A stretch of DNA of 64,000 bases, from assembly GCA_000333855.2 (NCBI GenBank), contig CM007337.1:205098-269097 (forward strand). Reading direction: 5' to 3'. Source of the DNA: Endotrypanum monterogeii (Eukaryota > Euglenozoa > Kinetoplastea > Trypanosomatida > Trypanosomatidae). Below are positions 58,446-64,000 of the stretch, in pieces. The notes beneath the pieces were generated by a model, which saw only the letters and a program-made list of their open reading frames with translations, was not told the DNA's origin and did not search any database. A program made the position numbers and the translations under genes. Position 1 is the first letter of the stretch. Every line of letters begins with the position of its first letter.

Positions 58446-60605
58446 TCAGAGAAACACAAATGCAGTGATGCCAATCTGAAAACTTGCAAAGCACACGACC
58501 GCTGTTAACACCGCTGTCAGTGGTGATGTGAGAGACTGCCATAGGCCCCTCTGGCTGAAGTCTCCGGTAGGAGAAAAACATATCAAAAAGCAGGAAAAAA
58601 GAGAGACGATAAAGCAAAAAACAGTGAGCGCGAGAACCACACCATTGCTCACACAACCTTCCAACGGCCATATATTGTAGAGCATAGGGACATACGGTCT
58701 GAGCTCGGGAGATGACGGGGGTGCTCGGGCTTCACTCACTTCCGCCTTCGAGCCGTCAAGTATTGGTGTGGCTTCTTGATCGTCGCTTCCCGGATGATCA
58801 CACACCATTGCTGCAACGATCATCTTTGCAAGAGCCCTGAACCCCTCGGGTAGCTCTGCCTCCATCGTCGTCGATACGATGCGGCTACGCACCCACACGC
58901 TCTTCAGAAACTGAACGTAGCCGAATACACGCATCGTCACCTCAGCTGACGCACCGCTGCCAGCCTGAGTGAACGTCACAAGTGCCTCCGCGCGGAACGC
59001 CTCGCCAAACATCACACCGGGAACCTGGGTTGAAAACTGTACCGCAAGCGTCGGCACGCCATTCACCTTGAGCAGGGCGTAGCGCTGGTACTCAGTCAGC
59101 CGGTATGGTTTCCCAAACATCGCCTTCACCAACGTCGTGCATGTGAACTGGCGCTGACCGCAGAACATGCCGCCGTCCTTTGTCGACCGCCACGCCTCCC
59201 ACCTCTGGTCCGTGTCCCCACGCCCTGCATGATAGTGCTCTAACAGCGTCGTCCCATCGTCGAAGCACACGCCAAACACGTCGAGGACCCCCTTCCCTCT
59301 GCACAGCTTCACGGGCGTAATCACCTCCTTGCTGAAGCACGAGAAGTCGCTCAGGGCACTGCCGTACTCCGTCTCCACCTTCGAAAACGCGTCCATCGAC
59401 GACACGGCAGGCATTTTGTCCTCGTCGTGCTCGCTCGTCGTTGTCTTGAAGGAAAGTGATCCTGAGACCCTGGAATAGTCTGATGCATCATTCCGACAGG
59501 CCTTTGAAGCGTCAAATGTGGACTCGATGAGGTGCAAGGCAGCATCCAGGGACGTAAAGTTTGAGAAGCTCATCGAGGCACCAGACTTAAGCTGCACGCA
59601 AAAGCCATCCAGAAGGATAAGCTTCTGCTCTTTTTCAATTTTTTCCACATCAGAAAACTTGATCTCGATTTTCGACCCCATCATAGGAGAGACAAAAAGA
59701 ATGAAGTGCTGAGTAACCCACATTTTCCCCATCCGGCTAGCGCCCAATTGGTAGCAGCACGTGAACGAGCCCATGAGTGTTTCAGTATGTGCAATCGACG
59801 GGAAATACATCCGGAATTCTGAGCCGGTTGATGGAGAAACATCTCTGCTTTTCTCACTGAGACTACTCCGAAAAGCGGAAGAGCTGCTTCTCATCGCAGG
59901 GGATTCGACACTGACCTGTTTCTCTATTGAGGACGGAGAACTCATCTCTTGAGAAAGTAAGGGTACCACAAATGGATCTTTCTTCGGAAAGACGTCGGAG
60001 TCTGGCCTACCGATTGTTTGGACACGATCGCTGGATAGCAAAGGCCGCGAGCCCTGGGCCTGATGGTCTTGTGCCTCAGTGCTACCGCTGTAGGCAACTG
60101 AGCTAGTCCTACTCGTGGCACCCCTGCTGATGGTACTTGATGAAGAAGCAGCCCCGGATTCATCTCCATCGCATGTGGGGCTAGTCCTCCTCGCAGCGTA
60201 TTTCTCGCGAACAGACCAAAGAGTTTTCAATAAGTTGTGCATCTGTGTTACCCCTGTGAATATGAATGCTGTGAAACTGTACTCGCCTTGCGCTTTTGTC
60301 GATACTGCAACGGTATCGAAGAGGAAGGTTGACTTCCTCTCGATCGTGAGCACATCCTCTAACGATATTACAAGATGTCTTTCAATAAACGATGATGTGA
60401 AACACAAGCGCAAAGGTGTTACGTACATCCTTCCCATGCGCACAAGTCCTCGCCGCATTAAGCCACAATTGCATGACTGCACCAGCTTTTCGCACTGTGG
60501 TATCTCTGGAAAAAGTTCATGGAAACAGTGATCTTCAGGGGTGCTTGTTGGGACTGGCTTCGCCAATATCTGGGGTGTTGTAACCTTGGGCATTCTCATG
60601 TTCAT
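58446..60605 (-). CDS. GRAM-GRAM-VASt membrane protein (LAM/Aster-like lipid transfer protein)
   Basis: 719 residues from ATG at 60603-60605; 27 upstream codons open with TTG. GRAM domain 1 spans about residues 28-135 (FHELFPEIPQCEKLV at its start, GRMYVTPLRLCFTS in the middle). A Ser-rich linker follows. GRAM domain 2 spans about 264-365 (FRMYFPSIAHTETL, GKMWVTQHFILFVSP). The VASt domain spans about 400-600, with a typical PGVMFGEAFRAEALVTFTQ stretch. Two C-terminal hydrophobic helices (about 654-677 and 696-719) end the protein. This is the order of yeast Lam/Ltc and animal GRAMD1 proteins, which sit in the ER and move sterol at contact sites with the plasma membrane; two GRAM domains is less usual. 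The neighbouring gene downstream is a GRAM-less paralogue. Confidence 0.9.
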   Translation of the reverse strand: MNMRMPKVTTPQILAKPVPTSTPEDHCFHELFPEIPQCEKLVQSCNCGLMRRGLVRMGRMYVTPLRLCFTSSFIERHLVISLEDVLTIERKSTFLFDTVAVSTKAQGEYSFTAFIFTGVTQMHNLLKTLWSVREKYAARRTSPTCDGDESGAASSSSTISRGATSRTSSVAYSGSTEAQDHQAQGSRPLLSSDRVQTIGRPDSDVFPKKDPFVVPLLSQEMSSPSSIEKQVSVESPAMRSSSSAFRSSLSEKSRDVSPSTGSEFRMYFPSIAHTETLMGSFTCCYQLGASRMGKMWVTQHFILFVSPMMGSKIEIKFSDVEKIEKEQKLILLDGFCVQLKSGASMSFSNFTSLDAALHLIESTFDASKACRNDASDYSRVSGSLSFKTTTSEHDEDKMPAVSSMDAFSKVETEYGSALSDFSCFSKEVITPVKLCRGKGVLDVFGVCFDDGTTLLEHYHAGRGDTDQRWEAWRSTKDGGMFCGQRQFTCTTLVKAMFGKPYRLTEYQRYALLKVNGVPTLAVQFSTQVPGVMFGEAFRAEALVTFTQAGSGASAEVTMRVFGYVQFLKSVWVRSRIVSTTMEAELPEGFRALAKMIVAAMVCDHPGSDDQEATPILDGSKAEVSEARAPPSSPELRPYVPMLYNIWPLEGCVSNGVVLALTVFCFIVSLFSCFLICFSPTGDFSQRGLWQSLTSPLTAVLTAVVCFASFQIGITAFVFL
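58805..59451 (-). repeat. 647 bp duplicated VASt block, copy B
   Basis: Counterpart of 57080-57726, inside the long LAM-like gene. The identity stops exactly where the GRAM-linker sequence begins on one side and where the C-terminal anchor region begins on the other. Confidence 0.9.
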
Positions 60606-61538
60606 TGTCGAGCTGCGATCCAAAAGCTGATGGAGTAATGAGCGAAAGAGCTTGGGGTAAAAAAAAAAAAGCGCTTTAATGTGCAAAAAAAAAAAAGTGA
60701 AAAGGGGTTAGGCAAGAGAGACAGAATGTAGAGAACCTCTGTGTAGAGAGAAGAGTCCCTTCAAGAACAATGGCTCGAATTTGTCTTCGCGTACTAAACC
60801 ATAAAGGACAAAGAGCTTGCTTCTCAAAATCAGTTCCGTGCCCCCAGCGTTCAGTCTATCGAATAACTAAATAAAAAGGGGGTACTGAATTCTACACGAA
60901 GCACGCAGTAAAGATCCCGGAGGTGCGAAGAGGAATGTTTTCGCTGGCTTACTCCCACTCTACCGTACAACGTGAGCTATGCTCTACATTCTAGCCGGTT
61001 TGTAACAGACCCGAAGCACCGTGCGAGGCAGCGATCAGCTAGGTGCTGCACAGCAATGACTACGGAATCGTCTCAGCACAATCTCTGTGTCGAACTGTAC
61101 CCACCTGCTCTGAAGGCCGACTCACCACAATGCCCATTATGCTGGACGCCAGTTTGCGCACACCCTGTGGTAGTTTAGACTATCACAAGCAATCAGCATC
61201 CAGGGCTTAGCGAAACATCCTCTAGTTGCGTTGATATTTTTCCCAAGATGCAGGTGATACAAATAGGTTCACTGTCGCAGGTTGCTGCGAATCAGCGCTG
61301 TCCATGATAGGGCCACCAAGATCAGTATCAGTAAATCACTCTGGCCTCGTCACCCTGTACGTACCTCCACCTGTCATTCACTGTGACTCGGCATTCAGAA
61401 AAAGATACGGTGCTTCTTGGCTTTCCCAGAGAAAAGGTATTGAACCCTGATACAACGCTGAGGTGTTTTCACCCATCAGCAGGGCGAGAACAAAAGAAAA
61501 GGGAACAGAAAAGTGGTACCACCTTACTAATTAATCAC
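60606..61538. other. Intergenic region with diverged dispersed repeat
   Basis: 930 bp without a gene. Two A runs (60661-60670, 60686-60696) just upstream of the LAM-like gene are coding-strand T runs and could serve trans-splicing. The block 61040-61310 is related to 49553-49890. The top 200 bp should be 3' UTR of the PAM2 protein gene. Confidence 0.6.
61040..61310. repeat. Diverged dispersed repeat, copy B (SIDER-like candidate)
   Basis: Related to 49553-49890 by several short matches in the same order, including the shared tgcccattatg. It ends about 230 bp below the stop codon of the PAM2 protein gene, so it is probably part of that 3' UTR. Confidence 0.55.
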
Positions 61539-62834
61539 CTAATGCTCCTTCACCTCCACCAAAGCAACATCGTATACGTTCGACCCAGCCGGTTTCGAGT
61601 CCCTGAGTCTGTCAACATAACTTCGCAGATACCTTTTACCCTCTTCATTTTTTCCCAGGACAGCGTACCCATGGTGCATTGGTGTTGCCCACAGGGAGCC
61701 AGATATAAGCTCTATGAGCTGTGCTGAGAGATTGGGCTTGTCTAACCAAATGTCATAATGAGTGCCATCTGCCTCACTCAAATGCAATGCTGTCACTTTT
61801 GCCTTGGTGATCTGCTCAATGAGGTGCGCAAGGCAGAGAGGCGGAACGTCCACACTAACATTCCGCATTGTCACATCCGGTTGACGTGAAGACAATCGCC
61901 CGTACAAGGTCCTCAGCGTACACCTTGCACAGGCGTAGTTGAACAACTCGAGCTCAACAGCCCTAAGGCCTTTAGGGTGCACGGAGAACGAGTGTGCAAA
62001 CAAGTTCGTGCTCGATTTCTTAGGCATCATTGGAGACGGTGTTATAACTTCCTTTCCATCGACGGTCATAGCTGCCCAAGACCCTGGATGAATGGAAACT
62101 TCGTTCTCCGGTGCCACGATCGGGTTTACTGTGACCTCGGGATGAGGATTCCATGGTTTCGCATAAGCGGACAGGGAGTCCTTCCCCGCGGTTGTCTCTT
62201 TTTTGACTGTGGGCGCTGGCGCAGGTGTAGGTGGAACGTATGTCATAGGAACAATATTACCAGGGGCTGTTGGCGAAACGTGCGGCAGCGGAGGGAACGA
62301 TTGAGGGCTCCATTGGCCAATTTTGATCGAGAGCCCACTGTTTTCACCGGCCAAGGTTGCTTGTAGCGTCGGATCGCTAAGAGATACAGGGGAGAATGGC
62401 TTTGCGTCAACATTGAATGAAGCTTTCTGTGGCTTTCGGGGAGTTGTGGGCGAAGTTGCCTCCACCGTTAGACTTGCAGCATTCAGGAGAGCGGAATCGG
62501 TAGCTTCTTCCTTAGGAGGGAGCTGAGCAGGTGGTTGGGAGGACTCTTCCGCACCCATCTGTGCAGCATCCAGACTCTCTACAACTGCCTGTTTCTCTTT
62601 CGTCTCTTTTGCTGAAAAGGTAGCCTCAGTCTCATGAGCAAGAGGGCTTTTTGCTGCAGAGTTTTCCTCACTGACTCTTTCTACGAGAAAAATCCCCATA
62701 GATGCAGCGTTCTCACCATCCTTCTCTTCGTTCATTTCCATTCTACTGGTTTCTTCTGCAGAAGCAGTTTCAGCCCTGACGACTTCCACGAGCCCCTCCT
62801 CCACTTTTTCGGCACTCGCCGCAGAATCAGACAT
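61539..62834 (-). CDS. Protein with two PAM2-like motifs, probable PABP-interacting factor
   Basis: 431 residues, ATG at 62832-62834, TAG stop. The N-terminal 130 residues are acidic and Ala/Ser/Glu-rich. Two related modules follow about 80 residues apart. The first has FNVDAKPFSP (140-149) then ENSGLSIKIGQW (164-175). The second has LSAYAKPWNP (221-230) then ENEVSIHPGSW (243-253). The first element of each matches the PAM2 consensus (L/F-N-x-x-A-x-x-F-x-P) that binds the MLLE domain of poly(A)-binding protein; the second has Trp in place of Phe, like the PAM2w of LARP4. A Pro-rich linker joins the modules. Residues 285-415 look like a compact alpha/beta domain, possibly RRM-like but not assigned. 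A role in mRNA stability or translation with PABP is inferred. Confidence 0.82.
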   Translation of the reverse strand: MSDSAASAEKVEEGLVEVVRAETASAEETSRMEMNEEKDGENAASMGIFLVERVSEENSAAKSPLAHETEATFSAKETKEKQAVVESLDAAQMGAEESSQPPAQLPPKEEATDSALLNAASLTVEATSPTTPRKPQKASFNVDAKPFSPVSLSDPTLQATLAGENSGLSIKIGQWSPQSFPPLPHVSPTAPGNIVPMTYVPPTPAPAPTVKKETTAGKDSLSAYAKPWNPHPEVTVNPIVAPENEVSIHPGSWAAMTVDGKEVITPSPMMPKKSSTNLFAHSFSVHPKGLRAVELELFNYACARCTLRTLYGRLSSRQPDVTMRNVSVDVPPLCLAHLIEQITKAKVTALHLSEADGTHYDIWLDKPNLSAQLIELISGSLWATPMHHGYAVLGKNEEGKRYLRSYVDRLRDSKPAGSNVYDVALVEVKEH

Positions 62835-64000
62835 CTCTTTTCCAGTATAGGCCTCCCTTCAGCTGCTTGCGACTTTGTTTGAGTACTAGCTTGTGTGTTG
62901 GTGGATCTTTAGTGGAGACTGGAATGAAAGAGTTATGAAAAGAAGAAAGGGATATTCGCTTCATAAATTACCAGCAGACAGCAGAGAAACCGTCATGGTG
63001 AATACGAATCGCTGCGCCTCAACATGCTCACAAGCGTGGTACAGTTACTACGTATGACACACTGCGAAGAGATCTCTTGATAAACGACACCCGATCAACT
63101 TTCAAAGCCCCTATGAATGCTACAGTGCTCTGGAGTGAGGTTTTTAAAATATCATTTTTTGTATGGTGATAAAAACACCATGTAACTGAAACAACTACCG
63201 AATGTAAAACGTCATTAAAAAAAGGGAAGCTAACCTATTGGAGAAAAAGTCGCCAAAAAAGTATACGAATAAACATCGGCATGCTTCCTATTAGAGACTC
63301 TTATTGGGCGCTGTAGCGCCACTTCTCAGTCGAGGTTATGGGTATACATCCCTTCAACATCTCCCTTTCCTCCAAGAACGATTTATCAACTTTGGTCTCT
63401 TGAAACGTCAAGAATTTGTCTTCTCTTCGCTCCTACCCTGTGAAAATTGGTGGCAAACAGCTAAAGCAAAAAGGGAAATAATCCCTTGGCTTCATAAAGA
63501 CCACTGCTGATCAAACAAGAGTGAATAATGCAGCTCCAAGAGCTCGTATTCAGAGACACACACTAGAAACGCTGGATAGCGCCATGATATCAATCAGCCC
63601 ATTCACGGAGTGTACCTTTCCAAGGGCACAGAGCTCGTAGAACACCACAGCTTGTCACACCCACACCTTTAAACAAACACGCAACTAGCCAACCGTGGCC
63701 CACAGACTCCCAAGCCCTAGCATGTTAAGTTCCAGAACTCCGTTTCATCTCAGCCACCATCTCTCTACGACACCATCCGCCCACTCAACTACCAGAAAGC
63801 CTTTTGGATGGTGGCTGGCTTCCCCGGGTTTGGCCAGCCGCCTGGCGACCGGCCAGGGAAGGGGGTGAAGCCCCGTGGTCCGGGGCAAAAAAAAAGCCCC
63901 CGCGGCCGCAGGGGGAGGGGGAGCAAACGCCGCCGCCAAGAACCCGACCCCCCCCACCGCCCCCACCCTCACCCACCCCGCGGCGCAGGCGTGCGCAGGC
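62835..64000. other. Intergenic region ending in GC-rich sequence
   Basis: 1.17 kb with no convincing gene. Positions 62835-63790 are ordinary spacer of mixed composition, probably including the 5' UTR of the PAM2 protein gene and the 3' UTR of a gene beyond the window. From about 63800 the composition jumps to strongly GC-rich with C/G homopolymers and short inverted repeats. Confidence 0.6.

Overview
The window looks like nuclear DNA of a trypanosomatid, most likely Leishmania or a close relative (Leishmaniinae). Seventeen convincing protein genes are present. All are intronless, all lie on the minus strand, and they are separated by long non-coding stretches full of (CA/TG)n, (TA)n and homopolymer tracts. 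That is the layout of one polycistronic transcription unit read from the 64000 end towards position 1, with mRNAs matured by spliced-leader trans-splicing and polyadenylation. Purine-rich tracts on the plus strand (polypyrimidine on the coding strand) followed by AG lie just upstream of several start codons. No tRNA, rRNA, CRISPR array or bacterial-type operon was seen. The species was not determined.

In order of transcription (high to low coordinates) the layout is as follows. 61539-62834 is a protein with two PAM2-like poly(A)-binding-protein docking motifs. 58446-60605 is a GRAM-GRAM-VASt membrane protein of the LAM/Aster lipid-transfer type, and 56673-57743 is a shortened paralogue sharing a 647 bp almost identical block with it. 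51154-55065 is a PP2A B''/TON2-like regulatory subunit. 47102-48358 is an alpha/beta hydrolase with a mitochondrial-looking N-terminus. 34475-44344 holds three acyl-CoA-binding protein (ACBP) genes (one with two ACBP domains, one ending in the peroxisomal/glycosomal signal SKL) and a YWTD-type beta-propeller gene flanked by two 420 bp direct repeats. 28138-31536 is a plasma-membrane-type Ca2+-ATPase. 20991-26279 is a 1762-residue protein whose N-terminal third reads as a decayed kinesin motor. 19432-20550 is an ApaH-like phosphatase. 14886-18530 and 350-3967 are large coiled-coil proteins. 13023-13850 is a probable mitochondrial protein, 11295-12248 an RGG/RRM RNA-binding protein, and 5423-9484 the clamp-loader subunit CTF18.

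Several genes deal with lipids or membranes (three ACBPs, two LAM-like proteins, a Ca2+ pump) and several with RNA (PAM2 protein, RRM/RGG protein, ApaH-like phosphatase). Genes in one trypanosomatid transcription unit are usually not functionally related, so this grouping is only suggestive. The least ordinary elements are the pseudo-kinesin, the duplicated PAM2 module, the VASt duplication/gene conversion, the SKL-tailed ACBP, and two repeat families placed downstream of stop codons, where SIDER-type retroposons are known to sit in Leishmania. A 300 bp run of N (31905-32204) lies inside a TA microsatellite, and the last 200 bp is an abrupt GC-rich stretch that may not belong to the locus.
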